This document shows, piece after piece, positions 42,878 to 52,556 of a stretch of DNA of 64,000 nucleotides (position 1 is its first letter; each line of letters begins with the position of its first letter). A model generated the notes under the pieces. That model did no database searches. It was not told where the DNA came from and saw only the letters and a program-made list of their open reading frames with translations. Source of the stretch: Ignavibacterium sp. Lineage in GTDB: Bacteria; Bacteroidota; Ignavibacteria; Ignavibacteriales; Ignavibacteriaceae. The DNA lies in the NCBI GenBank assembly GCA_018335755.1, contig JAGXRK010000001.1, positions 372,001 through 436,000 of the forward strand, given 5' to 3'. Position numbers and translations under genes: made by a program.

Positions 42878-42878
42878 T

Positions 42879-44345
42879 ATGTTATCATTAAATCAAAGAT
42901 TATCCCAGCAGCAGAAACTTTCGCCGCAGCAGATTCAGTATCAAAAACTTCTGCAGTTGAATAACCTTTCACTTGAGCAAAGAATAAAAACCGAACTTGA
43001 ATTAAATCCGCTTCTTGAAGAAGAAATGGAAATGTCTTTAGAACAGGATGAAAAGGAAAAAGAGGCGGAAACAGAAACCGAGAAGGAGTCCGAAAGTGAT
43101 GAAGTAGAGGTTAAAGATTCTGACGACGAATTTGATATAGAAGATTATATGAATGATGATGAGTATGATCAGGATCGTGTTAACAGAAGTAATGATGATG
43201 AAATTTACACTCCCATTGCAACCTCAAGAACCAGTCTTAGAGATCATATTACCGATCAGCTGCGAATGTTAAATCTTGATGAGAACCTTGAAATTCTGGG
43301 CGAAGAAATAATTGGCAATCTTGATGAAGATGGATATCTCAAAAGAGGTATTGAAGAGCTGGTGAAAGAGCTCGATATGTTTGAACATATCAAAATTGAT
43401 GTAACTGAAGCTGAAGATCTGTTGAAAAAAATCCAGAAGTTTGACCCTATTGGTATTGCCTGCAGGTCATTAAAGGAATGTTTGCTTGTGCAGTTGCAGG
43501 AGGGTAAAGCTGATCAGTATTACAAGTACCTGGCAATTAAGATGCTGGAAGAATATTATGACGATTTTGCAAAACGCCGATTTGATTTTATAAAGCAGAA
43601 GATGAATCTTACAGATGATTCACTTAAAGAAACCGTTGAACTTATTCAAAGTATGAATCCCAAGCCGGGAGAGGGAAGTATTGACCTGATTGAAAGCAAT
43701 CAGATAACACCCGATTTTCTTGTTGAAAAAAATGATGACAGCTGGACTATTACTCTTAACGATAAAAGTATGCCTTCAGTTACAATTAATAAAAACTATC
43801 TTGAAATGTTCGACTCGAACAAGCGTATTAAGAAAAATCAGAGAGATAAAGAAACCTATAAGTTTTTGCGTGAAAAATTTGAATCTGCAAGATGGTTTAT
43901 TGCGTGTATTCAGCAGAGAAGAGAAACTTTGATGAAAGTAATGCGTGCAATTCTTGAAACCCAGTATATGTTTTTTGAAAAAGGTCCAAAGCTGCTGAGA
44001 CCTATGATCTATAAAGACATAGCAGAAATTATTAATATGGATATCTCAACAATAAGCCGTGTTGTTAATGGAAAATATGTTCAGAGTCCGCAAGGAATAC
44101 ACGAGTTGAAATATTTCTTCAGTGAAGGTTTACCAACTGATGACGGTGAAGAAGTTTCAAATAAACATATTAGAGAAAGACTTAAAGAAATTATTGAGTC
44201 AGAAGATAAAAAAAATCCATACAGTGATGATAAACTTGCTGATATACTTAATAATGAAGGTATAAAGGTTGCAAGAAGAACAATTGCCAAATACCGCGAT
44301 CTTCTTAAACTGCCGATTGCCAGATTACGCAAACAAGTTATGTAA
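42879..44345 (+). CDS. rpoN: RNA polymerase sigma-54 factor RpoN
   Basis: 488 residues with all three regions: N-terminal Gln/Leu-rich activator-contact region (LNQRLSQQQKLSPQQIQYQKLLQLNNLSLEQRIKTELELNPLLEEE in overlapping helices), an acidic linker (about 45-110), the core-binding and HTH region (DISTISRVVNGKYVQSPQG) and the C-terminal RpoN box (ARRTIAKYRDLLKLP). It recognises GG-N10-GC (-24/-12) promoters and needs an AAA+ activator such as the one at 25643-27007. It shares an operon with DUF3109 and, by a 1-base TAATG overlap, with the methyltransferase-like gene. Confidence 0.96.
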   Translation: MLSLNQRLSQQQKLSPQQIQYQKLLQLNNLSLEQRIKTELELNPLLEEEMEMSLEQDEKEKEAETETEKESESDEVEVKDSDDEFDIEDYMNDDEYDQDRVNRSNDDEIYTPIATSRTSLRDHITDQLRMLNLDENLEILGEEIIGNLDEDGYLKRGIEELVKELDMFEHIKIDVTEAEDLLKKIQKFDPIGIACRSLKECLLVQLQEGKADQYYKYLAIKMLEEYYDDFAKRRFDFIKQKMNLTDDSLKETVELIQSMNPKPGEGSIDLIESNQITPDFLVEKNDDSWTITLNDKSMPSVTINKNYLEMFDSNKRIKKNQRDKETYKFLREKFESARWFIACIQQRRETLMKVMRAILETQYMFFEKGPKLLRPMIYKDIAEIINMDISTISRVVNGKYVQSPQGIHELKYFFSEGLPTDDGEEVSNKHIRERLKEIIESEDKKNPYSDDKLADILNNEGIKVARRTIAKYRDLLKLPIARLRKQVM

Positions 44346-45004
44346 TGGATTATTTTTATGATGTATTGGTTTTAGTTGTACTGTTTGTACTTTACGGGTA
44401 TACACATTCACTTCTAGCATCAAATGGTTTTAAAGTTTTTATAAAAAAAAACATTGGCCGTTATATTGCATTATACCGGTTGTTTTATAATTTAGTTGCA
44501 CTCTTAGGTTTATATCTCATCTGGGAATTTGGTCCGCATCCCTCATTTCTTATTTATGAACTAAGTTATCCCTACGATGTTATAGTTTATGGTTTACAGC
44601 TTTTGTCACTTGCCGGAATTTTCTGGTGTTTTAAATACATCTGCTTTAAAGAATTTATAGGATTGGCACAGTTTAACAGATTTATTAATAATGATTACGA
44701 TGAAAATGAACTCGATGAACGAGCGACCTTCAGAAACCTGGGTCCGTATAAGTTTTCCCGGCATCCGGTTTATTTGTTTTCAATATTATTTCTTCTATTC
44801 AGACCAGAAATGAACTTGTTTTATCTCACAATGTTTATAAGTTTTGTCATCTATTTTTATATCGGCTCTGTTTATGAAGAAAAGAAATTAGTTAGGACAT
44901 TTGGACAAGATTATATCGATTATCAGAAACGTGTATCAAGAATTTTTCCGTTCAAGGTATTTTCAAATCTATCTGGCCTAAAATCAGTAAAGGGATCAAC
45001 ATGA
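44345..45004 (+). CDS. isoprenylcysteine/phospholipid methyltransferase-like membrane protein
   Basis: 219 residues with five hydrophobic segments. The C-terminal half carries the ICMT/PEMT signature: [17 protein letters not shown], then a glutamate-rich end [27 protein letters not shown]. The N-terminal part resembles NnrU-like proteins ([12 protein letters not shown]). It would methylate a lipid or thiol with S-adenosylmethionine at the inner membrane; the substrate is unknown. It overlaps rpoN by 1 base and hslV by 4. A paralogue with the same C-terminal motif is at 61499-62095. Confidence 0.75.
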   Translation: MDYFYDVLVLVVLFVLYGYTHSLLASNGFKVFIKKNIGRYIALYRLFYNLVALLGLYLIWEFGPHPSFLIYELSYPYDVIVYGLQLLSLAGIFWCFKYICFKEFIGLAQFNRFINNDYDENELDERATFRNLGPYKFSRHPVYLFSILFLLFRPEMNLFYLTMFISFVIYFYIGSVYEEKKLVRTFGQDYIDYQKRVSRIFPFKVFSNLSGLKSVKGST

Positions 45005-45540
45005 AAGAACAGTTAAAATCAACCACTATTATAGGTATTCTACATAAAGGTCAGGCTGCACTAGGAGGCGATGGACAGGTTTCATTAGGTAATACCGTTA
45101 TGAAGCACAACGCAATGAAAATAAGAAAAATTGCTGATGGAAAAGTGCTGTGCGGATTTGCAGGCGCTTCAGCAGATGCTTTTACTTTAATGGAAAGATT
45201 TGAAGACAAACTTCAGCAATATCGCGGAAATGTTAATCGCGCTGCTGTTGAACTTGCAAAAGAATGGAGAACTGATAAGTATTTAAGACGCCTTGAGGCA
45301 ATGCTTGCGGTTATTTCTCAGGATGTTGCACTCGTCGTTTCAGGTACCGGGGATGTTATTGAACCCGATGAAAAAATTGTGGCAATTGGTTCAGGTGGAA
45401 TGTATGCATTAGCTGCTGCTAAGATGCTTAAAAAACACAGCAATCTTTCGGCAAAAGATATGGTTGTTGAAGCACTTAAAACGGCAGCGGATATTTGTAT
45501 TTATACCAATGATAAAATAAATGTAGAGATTGTTGAATAA
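45001..45540 (+). CDS. hslV: ATP-dependent protease HslV, peptidase subunit
   Basis: 179 residues. Threonine protease forming the HslVU (ClpQY) cytoplasmic degradation complex. The conserved start of the mature enzyme TTIIGI is preceded by a 7-residue propeptide (MKEQLKS), so Thr8 would be exposed by self-processing. Family marks: [56 protein letters not shown] and the [12 protein letters not shown] loop. The usual HslV length fits. It starts within the stop codon of the preceding gene and is 51 bases ahead of hslU. Confidence 0.96.
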   Translation: MKEQLKSTTIIGILHKGQAALGGDGQVSLGNTVMKHNAMKIRKIADGKVLCGFAGASADAFTLMERFEDKLQQYRGNVNRAAVELAKEWRTDKYLRRLEAMLAVISQDVALVVSGTGDVIEPDEKIVAIGSGGMYALAAAKMLKKHSNLSAKDMVVEALKTAADICIYTNDKINVEIVE

Positions 45541-45591
45541 ATTTTATAAAAGCGGCTTTAGTCGTTTTTAATTATAAGGATAAAAGGATAA

Positions 45592-46974
45592 ATGAAAAAG
45601 TTTGAAATAAAAAGCTTAACACCCACTCAGATAGTAAAAGAACTCGATGATTATATAATCGGACAAACAGATGCAAAGCGGGCAGTTGCTATTGCCCTTC
45701 GTAACAGATGGAGAAGACAGCAGATATCCGACACGCTCCGTGAGGAAATTATGCCTAATAATATAATACTAATCGGGCCTACCGGAGTTGGTAAAACTGA
45801 AATTGCCAGAAGGCTTGCTAAACTAGCAGGCGCTCCTTTTGTAAAAGTTGAAGCATCAAAATTTACTGAAGTTGGTTATGTAGGAAGAGATGTAGAATCT
45901 ATGATACGCGACCTTGCAGAGTATGGCGTTAATATGGTTCGCTCAGAAAAAACAAGTGAAGTAAAAGGAAAAGCCGAAGATCTTGCTGATGAACGAATAC
46001 TTGATATACTTATTCCTCCTGTTAAAAAAACTCAGCCTGCTGTTGTTGCCGATCAAGCTGTAGATGAAGAAAATAATGAAGCTTATCAGAATCAGAAAAC
46101 ACGCGAATGGATGAAAACCAAGTTAAAAAACGGAGAAATGGATGACAAGCTTATTGAGTTTGATGCAACATCTCAGGTAAACGTCGGTATGCAGGTTCTA
46201 GGTCCATTTGGAATGGATGATATGGGAATAAATATCCAGGAAATTATGGGCAACATTATGCCGAAGAAAAAGAAAAAAAGAAAGTCAGCTATAAAAGACG
46301 CTCGGCAAATTATTATTCAGGAAGAAGCTGCCAAGTTAATTGATATGGAAGCTGTGCAGCGCGAAGCTATTGAGAGAGTTGAAAATTCAGGTATAGTTTT
46401 TATCGACGAAATAGATAAAGTTGCCGGCGGCGGTAAAGGACAGGGACCGGATGTCTCACGTGAGGGTGTTCAGCGCGATCTTCTCCCTATTGTTGAAGGT
46501 TCCGCAGTTAATACAAAATACGGAGTCCTTAAAACTGATCATATCCTTTTTATTGCTTCCGGTGCATTTCATATATCAAAACCATCTGATCTTATTCCCG
46601 AACTGCAGGGAAGATTTCCCATCCGTGTAGAACTTAACAGTTTAACAGAAGAGGATTTTGTAAAAATTCTTACAACACCTCAAAATGCATTACTAAAGCA
46701 ATATATGGCTCTGCTTGAAACAGAAGGTGTAAAACTAAACTTTAAGAAGGATGCAATTAAAGAGATTGCAAAAATCGCAACTCAGGTAAATGAACAGGTT
46801 GAAAATATCGGTGCAAGAAGACTGCATACAATACTAACAACTTTGTTGGACGAAATACTATTTAATGTGCCGGATAAACTTCCTGAAGATGTTGTGAATA
46901 TTGATGCCGCCTTTGTTAAAAACAAATTAGATAGAATAGTTAAAGACAGGGATTTGAGTAAATATATTCTCTAA
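45592..46974 (+). CDS. hslU: ATP-dependent protease HslU, AAA+ unfoldase subunit
   Basis: 460 residues. Unfolds substrates and feeds them to HslV. Begins [17 protein letters not shown]; Walker [25 protein letters not shown]; intermediate I-domain (about 110-230, with a Lys-rich run); Walker B VFIDEIDK; sensor region [12 protein letters not shown]; and the C-terminal tail RDLSKYIL that docks in HslV. Complete and typical. It ends the rpoN-hsl operon; convergent murI follows after 65 bases. Confidence 0.96.
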   Translation: MKKFEIKSLTPTQIVKELDDYIIGQTDAKRAVAIALRNRWRRQQISDTLREEIMPNNIILIGPTGVGKTEIARRLAKLAGAPFVKVEASKFTEVGYVGRDVESMIRDLAEYGVNMVRSEKTSEVKGKAEDLADERILDILIPPVKKTQPAVVADQAVDEENNEAYQNQKTREWMKTKLKNGEMDDKLIEFDATSQVNVGMQVLGPFGMDDMGINIQEIMGNIMPKKKKKRKSAIKDARQIIIQEEAAKLIDMEAVQREAIERVENSGIVFIDEIDKVAGGGKGQGPDVSREGVQRDLLPIVEGSAVNTKYGVLKTDHILFIASGAFHISKPSDLIPELQGRFPIRVELNSLTEEDFVKILTTPQNALLKQYMALLETEGVKLNFKKDAIKEIAKIATQVNEQVENIGARRLHTILTTLLDEILFNVPDKLPEDVVNIDAAFVKNKLDRIVKDRDLSKYIL

Positions 46975-47039
46975 AATTCAGATTCATATTCAGTATAGGC
47001 TGCCGAAGGCAAATTTACCAAACACTAAAAATGTTTCCG

Positions 47040-47867
47040 TTATTTGAATTTTATTGATTCAATATCAACCTTAAAAACTTCTTCAACCGGCTGACCGAGA
47101 AATAATTCAGCAACTTGTTTAAAAGTTGTGGGAATATCACTAACATAAAAAGATGCATGTCCGGGTACAGCGGAGTTGGTTTCTAAACCAATTCTTGATA
47201 ATTCATTCCGAACAATTTCAGATGAGGCAATCCCTGAATCTATCAGCCTTACTTCTCTTCCTATTACCTCCTGTATTACCTCTGCTAATATTGGGTAGTG
47301 AGTGCATCCAAGCACAAGAGTATCAATACCTTTTTCCCTTAATTCTTTCAAATACTCTTCTGCAATTTCATAAGTCGCTTTATGTTTAACCCATCCCTCT
47401 TCTGCGACAGGCACAAAGAGCGGACAGGCTTTTTCAGTAACTTCAATTTCGGGATTAATCTTCCTTATTGCGGTTGAATAAGCTCTATTGCTGACCGTTG
47501 CTCTAGTTCCAATTACGCCGATTTTATTGCTTCTCGTTTCTCTTACCGCCATTGAAGAGCCCGGATCAATCATTCCAATAACAGGCACATCAAATGTTTT
47601 TCTTAATTCATCAATTGCTATCGAAGATGCAGTATTACAAGCAACAACAACGGCCTTAACATTTTTACTCAATAAAAAGTTAGTATCCTGCATGGAATAT
47701 TCAATAACAGTTGAGTTTGATTTTGAACCGTATGGAACGCGTGCAGTATCACCAAAATAAATGATGTTCTCTTTGGGAAGCGTTGAAAAAAGTCTTTTTA
47801 CAACTGTTAATCCGCCTATACCGGAATCAAAAACCCCTATTGGTTTTTCCTTTTCCATGAAGTTCAA
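47040..47867 (-). CDS. murI: glutamate racemase MurI
   Basis: 275 residues. Makes D-glutamate for peptidoglycan. Both catalytic Cys are visible in ACNTASS (near 79) and GCTHYP (near 190), with the N-terminal GVFDSGIGGLTV and the YFGDTARVPYG loop. Last gene of the reverse-strand operon queC-queF-glnD-murI, 9 bases after glnD. Confidence 0.95.
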   Translation of the reverse strand: MNFMEKEKPIGVFDSGIGGLTVVKRLFSTLPKENIIYFGDTARVPYGSKSNSTVIEYSMQDTNFLLSKNVKAVVVACNTASSIAIDELRKTFDVPVIGMIDPGSSMAVRETRSNKIGVIGTRATVSNRAYSTAIRKINPEIEVTEKACPLFVPVAEEGWVKHKATYEIAEEYLKELREKGIDTLVLGCTHYPILAEVIQEVIGREVRLIDSGIASSEIVRNELSRIGLETNSAVPGHASFYVSDIPTTFKQVAELFLGQPVEEVFKVDIESIKFK

Positions 47868-47876
47868 AATAATATC

Positions 47877-50447
47877 CTAAAGTATTTGTTTTATTGTTTC
47901 TGTCAATTCACTTATTATGAGTTCATAATCATTCTGCGAAACTTTTTTACTATTGCGATCAAGCACATAGAATGAATCCACGATATCATCACCCTTTGTT
48001 GATATTTTAGCAAAGTAAATTATAAGCCCGAGCTCATTCATTTTGGATGTAACGTGGTAGAGAAATCCGATTCTATCCGGTGAAAAAATATCAATGATAG
48101 TATAACGCTCATGACTCTCAAATGTAATTTTAACCTGACCGCTCCGTTTAAATAATTTATTTTCGATTCTCCACCATTTTGATTTCATCATTGCAACTTC
48201 CTGCGGCAATTGCAGCAATCCGGCAACAACGGAGTTAAAATCATTTTTTATTTTCAGATATCTTTCCTTTTCAATCGGTTTATGAGTTCTAAAATCAGTT
48301 ACATTAAAGGTATCTATAATAATTCCGTCTTTACGCGTGAATATCTTTGCATCGTGAATATTTGCATCATTGATAGTAAGCACTCCGCAAAGTTTAGATA
48401 GAAGCGCAGGGAAATCTTTAGTTATCACCGTAATGTTTGTAAAATCGGGAAGTTCTTTAAACATTACAGATATATTTATTCCCTTTTGAATTTCCTCGAT
48501 GTGTTTCGCTATTTCTTTATCTGTAAATAAGGATGTATACGCGATATCGTTAATAGAGTCTATATGCTCCTGCACGTTATCTTCAGAAATATCTTCAGAA
48601 TGTTTTGTAATATCCTTAGGTAAAACATAAGTTTTAGAATAAAGAAGATCTTCTCCGGAGATTTTTTCCTTGATCATAGCTTTACATTTTCTGTAAAGTT
48701 CATTAAGCAATTCCGCTTTCCAGGAAGTCCAAACTGCCGGATTCACGGCGGATAGGTCGCCATAAGTAACAAGGTAAAGAAGATCCAGATCTTCAAGCGA
48801 TTCGAATCTTCTTGCAAAGGAATTGAGAGTTTCCGCATCATTTAGATTTCTTCTGAATGCAACCTGTTCCATCACGAGATGATTTTCAACCAGAAAACCA
48901 ACCTTCAAAATTTCTTCATCGCTATAACCTAATCGGTTCATAATGGAAGCAGCCATTTCCACACCTATGATTTCATGACCCGAAATATTAATTGGTTTAG
49001 CAATGTCGTGAAATAACATTCCTAAGTGAAGTATCTCTCTGTCTTTTAAGGAGTAATATATTCTGCCAAGAGTTGAGTCATCATTTACAATCGCTTCAAG
49101 ATTACGAATTGTCATTATTGTATGTTCATCTGCCGTATAACAGTGGTAAACCCCGTGCTGCATAAATCCATTAAGTTCTTCAAATTCAGGAATAAAAGCA
49201 CCCAGTACACCAAGTTCATTCATAACTGACAGAGTTAAACCTACATTTTTGGGAAGTTTAAGTATTTCTCTAAAAAAAACAGAGGAATCGGTTTCGGCTT
49301 TTTTATTATTTCTGAATTTTTCAATAAACTCTATAATTTTTCCCCTAAGCTGTTCATCAAATCTTCCGCTGTGTAAACCCCGGTAATAAAATGCACGAAG
49401 TATATAGGACATCTTCAATTCTTCTTCGGAGACATAGGATATCGTTTTACCTTTGATAATAAAATCCTCATCAATTTCAATTGCAAGTGAATCAGGTATA
49501 GGATTGCTCAGATCGTCAGTAAATTTTTTTATCATTGATTTGGTGAAACGGTTTAGAACAGTCGATGCTTTGAAATATTCTTTCATAAATAGAAGCGGAT
49601 TGTCTTTAGGATAACCAAATACTTCTGATAATTTTAACTGATGAGAAAATTCAAAGCGATCGGTGCGCTGATTTAGTTGCAGGTGCAAAATGTTTCTCAC
49701 GCCAAGTATAAACTTATAACTTTCAAGTAAACTGCGACATTCCATAGTGGTTGTATAATTATTACTTTCCATATGATCAATAAAAACCTCAACCTGGGTA
49801 GCTTCATATTGTGAGGATATAATATTTTTATTGGCAATCATATACATCCACTCAACTGCCTGAAGATCACGCAGTCCACCGGCTGACATTTTTAAATTTG
49901 GTTCAAGCACTTTTGGAGAATCGCCGTATTTATCGTACCGCCTGGAGATATCAAGAAAAAGTTCATTTAATAAGTTCGCTGTATCTTTTTCATTAAAAGA
50001 ATCAACAAGTGTTTTATTCCAGTTTTTATAAACAGACTCATTTCCTAAAATAAAACGAGTTTCAAAAAACTGTGTGAATGTATGAAGGTCGGTAGAAAGG
50101 TATTTTTGAATATCAGGAATTTCACGCATTGTGCTGGAAGCCTCTATTCCGCTATCCCAAAGCGTTGTAATAAGAGTAGAAATATCGTCTTTATTATTTT
50201 CAATAGAATCAGCAATTATCATCAAATCAATATCGGAATATGGAGAGAGCTCACGACGTGCGAAACTGCCGGAAGAGGAAAGAGCAAAATTGTGCTTTTT
50301 GCCTGCAGTTACCAGTCGTATGGCAGCTTCAACTAGAAGACTGTATTCCATACTGAATCGCAGGGGATCGGTTTTGCTATTATACCTTTTAAAGAGCTCA
50401 TCCCTGCTTTGAAGAAAAGAAATTTTTTGTTGTGACAGTTGATTCAT
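47877..50447 (-). CDS. glnD: [protein-PII] uridylyltransferase/uridylyl-removing enzyme GlnD
   Basis: 856 residues. Nucleotidyltransferase domain with SGSFARRELSPYSDIDLM; a GlnD-specific helical domain (KMSAGGLRDLQAVEW, RNILHLQLNQRTDRFEF); the HD phosphohydrolase domain (VYHCYTADEHTI, LHLGMLFHDIAKP); and two C-terminal ACT domains (TVITKDFPALLSKLCG, YTIIDIFSPDRIGFLYHV). It modifies PII in response to glutamine. No glnB is nearby. It is co-transcribed with murI and the queuosine genes. Confidence 0.92.
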   Translation of the reverse strand: MNQLSQQKISFLQSRDELFKRYNSKTDPLRFSMEYSLLVEAAIRLVTAGKKHNFALSSSGSFARRELSPYSDIDLMIIADSIENNKDDISTLITTLWDSGIEASSTMREIPDIQKYLSTDLHTFTQFFETRFILGNESVYKNWNKTLVDSFNEKDTANLLNELFLDISRRYDKYGDSPKVLEPNLKMSAGGLRDLQAVEWMYMIANKNIISSQYEATQVEVFIDHMESNNYTTTMECRSLLESYKFILGVRNILHLQLNQRTDRFEFSHQLKLSEVFGYPKDNPLLFMKEYFKASTVLNRFTKSMIKKFTDDLSNPIPDSLAIEIDEDFIIKGKTISYVSEEELKMSYILRAFYYRGLHSGRFDEQLRGKIIEFIEKFRNNKKAETDSSVFFREILKLPKNVGLTLSVMNELGVLGAFIPEFEELNGFMQHGVYHCYTADEHTIMTIRNLEAIVNDDSTLGRIYYSLKDREILHLGMLFHDIAKPINISGHEIIGVEMAASIMNRLGYSDEEILKVGFLVENHLVMEQVAFRRNLNDAETLNSFARRFESLEDLDLLYLVTYGDLSAVNPAVWTSWKAELLNELYRKCKAMIKEKISGEDLLYSKTYVLPKDITKHSEDISEDNVQEHIDSINDIAYTSLFTDKEIAKHIEEIQKGINISVMFKELPDFTNITVITKDFPALLSKLCGVLTINDANIHDAKIFTRKDGIIIDTFNVTDFRTHKPIEKERYLKIKNDFNSVVAGLLQLPQEVAMMKSKWWRIENKLFKRSGQVKITFESHERYTIIDIFSPDRIGFLYHVTSKMNELGLIIYFAKISTKGDDIVDSFYVLDRNSKKVSQNDYELIISELTETIKQIL

Positions 50448-50459
50448 AAAATAAAAAAG

Positions 50460-50837
50460 CTAAAAATCATCCTCGTCAAAAAACGCAGGATTTTCATATT
50501 CTGCTTCAATCATAGAAGAAATTCCGCCGCGTACATTGAACTCCGCAGTGATCAACATATACCTTGGTTTGGTAACCAATACAAGATCATCAAGTATCTG
50601 GTTGGTAACACTTTCAAAAAATATTCCGTCATTACGATATGAATTTAAATAGAACTTAAGTGATTTAAGTTCAATACAGAGCTTATCAGGAATATATTCT
50701 AATTTAATAGTAGCAAAATCCGGCTGACCGGTTTTAGGACAGAGTGATGTAAATTCAGGAGCTATATGGGTAACAGCATAGTCTCTGTCAGGGTACTTGT
50801 TTTCAAAAGTTTCTAATAATTTAACTTTCTTTTTCAT
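50460..50837 (-). CDS. queF: preQ0 reductase QueF (7-cyano-7-deazaguanine reductase)
   Basis: 125 residues, the short unimodular form. Reduces the nitrile preQ0 to preQ1 with NADPH. The nucleophile Cys and proton-shuttle Asp are in [11 protein letters not shown], the NADPH motif is [14 protein letters not shown], and the catalytic Glu is in IFFESVTN. Phe precedes this Glu where Bacillus subtilis has His; I recall Tyr or Phe in other members, so I expect activity. It lies 7 bases after queC, in the same pathway. Confidence 0.94.
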   Translation of the reverse strand: MKKKVKLLETFENKYPDRDYAVTHIAPEFTSLCPKTGQPDFATIKLEYIPDKLCIELKSLKFYLNSYRNDGIFFESVTNQILDDLVLVTKPRYMLITAEFNVRGGISSMIEAEYENPAFFDEDDF

Positions 50838-50844
50838 TTTTCCT

Positions 50845-51540
50845 CTAAATGTAAAGTGGTCTTATTTTATATTTTATTGGATCATCAAATTCTGCGGTCT
50901 GGAAACCTCTTAAGCGCAGTGCACAGCTATCGCAAACCCCACAAGCTTCTACTTCATTTTTATAACAGGACCATGTTAAATGAAGCGGTGCATCAAGTTC
51001 AATTCCTTTTTTAATAATCTCAGATTTTGATAACATAATTATTGGGGTTTCGATTTTTATATTAGTATCGGGCTTTGTACCCAGAGCAACCATTTTTTCA
51101 TAAGCCGAAAAAAACTCAGGTCTGCAGTCCGGATAACCTGATGAGTCTTCGAATACTGCCCCGATAAATACGGCTTTAGCATTCAGCACTTCTGCCCAGC
51201 TCACACAGGCTGAAAGAATATTTGCATTGCGAAATGGTACGTAAGAACTAGGTATTTCTTTGCTATTGAGGTCTGCGTTTGATACTTCAATGTTTTTATC
51301 GGTTAATGAAGAACCGCCGATTTTTGCCAGATGTGTATAGTCAATTACCAATCTGTATTTCACCCTATAATGATCGGCAATTTCATTAAAGGCCTTCAAT
51401 TCTCTTTCTTCTGTCCGTTGTCCATAGTTTATATGTGCAAATGCCAGTTCATGATCCATATTAGCTATAGAAGCAGTTACACAACTATCCATTCCGCCGC
51501 TTACGGCTATTACAGCAATATTCTTTCTCTCTTTAAGCAT
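50845..51540 (-). CDS. queC: 7-cyano-7-deazaguanine synthase QueC
   Basis: 231 residues from the ATG at 51540; a TTG start 7 codons upstream is less likely. Converts CDG to preQ0 with ATP and ammonia. The PP-loop is [12 protein letters not shown] (one of the Ser/Gly-rich loop variants, with Met where Leu is usual), [16 protein letters not shown] follows, and the zinc site is [18 protein letters not shown]. First gene of the operon queC-queF-glnD-murI. It is divergent from tpiA with a 155-base gap. Confidence 0.93.
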   Translation of the reverse strand: MLKERKNIAVIAVSGGMDSCVTASIANMDHELAFAHINYGQRTEERELKAFNEIADHYRVKYRLVIDYTHLAKIGGSSLTDKNIEVSNADLNSKEIPSSYVPFRNANILSACVSWAEVLNAKAVFIGAVFEDSSGYPDCRPEFFSAYEKMVALGTKPDTNIKIETPIIMLSKSEIIKKGIELDAPLHLTWSCYKNEVEACGVCDSCALRLRGFQTAEFDDPIKYKIRPLYI

Positions 51541-51695
51541 AAAACAAACTAATTGAAGCAAACATAAAATATTTCACTAAAAAACGATGGGTTAAAAATA
51601 GTAAAAATGGTTTTAAGTTATGTATGTAAATTGTATGAACCCTGATTAATCTTTAATTTTGCTTATATAAAACATTGAAAAATCAGAGGAAAAAA

Positions 51696-52451
51696 ATGCG
51701 AAGAAAAGTTATTGCCGGAAACTGGAAAATGCACAATGATCTTAAACAAAGTGAAGTTCTTATTAATAGTCTAAAAAACCTGCTGAAGGATAAATCAATA
51801 AATTGTGATGTTATAGTCTGTCCTCCATTCACCTCATTGACAGAAGCATCAAAACTAATCAGTGGAAGCATAATTAAGCTAGGTGCACAAAATATGCATT
51901 TTGAAGATAAAGGCGCTTTTACTGGTGAAATTTCATCATCAATGCTGAAATCCACAGGTTGCGAATTTGTGATATTAGGACATTCGGAGCGACGAACAAT
52001 CTTTAAAGAAAATGATATTATAATAAATGCAAAAATAAAAAAAGCAATAGAGTACGGGTTAAAGCCAATACTCTGCATAGGTGAAACTCTTGAACAGCGG
52101 GAAAAAGAAGTAACAAAAGATATTGTTAAACAACAGGTTGAAATAGGATTAGAAGGAATATCTGCAGAACAAATGAAAAATATTATTATTGCTTACGAAC
52201 CGGTATGGGCAATAGGAACTGGTAAAACAGCAACTCCTGAGCAGGCACAGGAAGTTCATCAGTTTATCAGATCCTTGATTGAGACTAAATATTCAAAATC
52301 TGTTTCTGAAAGCCTTGTTATTCAATATGGCGGAAGCGTAAAACCCGAAAATGCTAATGAACTTCTATCTCAAAAAGATATTGATGGTGCATTGGTTGGA
52401 GGCGCCTGCCTGAATGCAGATTCTTTTTATGGCATAATTAAAGAATCTTAA
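51696..52451 (+). CDS. tpiA: triosephosphate isomerase
   Basis: 251 residues from ATG 51696 with GAGG upstream; a TTG 7 codons earlier is not needed. Interconverts DHAP and glyceraldehyde 3-phosphate. Catalytic residues: Lys in GNWKMH, His in LGHSERR and Glu in YEPVWAIGTGKTAT. The phosphate-binding end is QYGGSVKPENA..DGALVGGACL. Complete. A strong hairpin follows it. Confidence 0.97.
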   Translation: MRRKVIAGNWKMHNDLKQSEVLINSLKNLLKDKSINCDVIVCPPFTSLTEASKLISGSIIKLGAQNMHFEDKGAFTGEISSSMLKSTGCEFVILGHSERRTIFKENDIIINAKIKKAIEYGLKPILCIGETLEQREKEVTKDIVKQQVEIGLEGISAEQMKNIIIAYEPVWAIGTGKTATPEQAQEVHQFIRSLIETKYSKSVSESLVIQYGGSVKPENANELLSQKDIDGALVGGACLNADSFYGIIKES

Positions 52452-52462
52452 TCACTATTTCC

Positions 52463-52495
52463 TGAGCCTGAAAAAGCCGTTTCAGGCTCATTTCC
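52463..52495 (+). terminator. terminator-like hairpin after tpiA
   Basis: TGAGCCTGAAA (52463-52473) and TTTCAGGCTCA (52480-52490) form a perfect 11-bp stem with a 6-base loop. Only a short T-tract follows, so termination may be partial. Confidence 0.75.
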
Positions 52496-52556
52496 TGCAT
52501 TGCATTCCCCTCGTTTTGAAGTTATATTTGTAAGTTTATTTTTCAGCAAATTATAT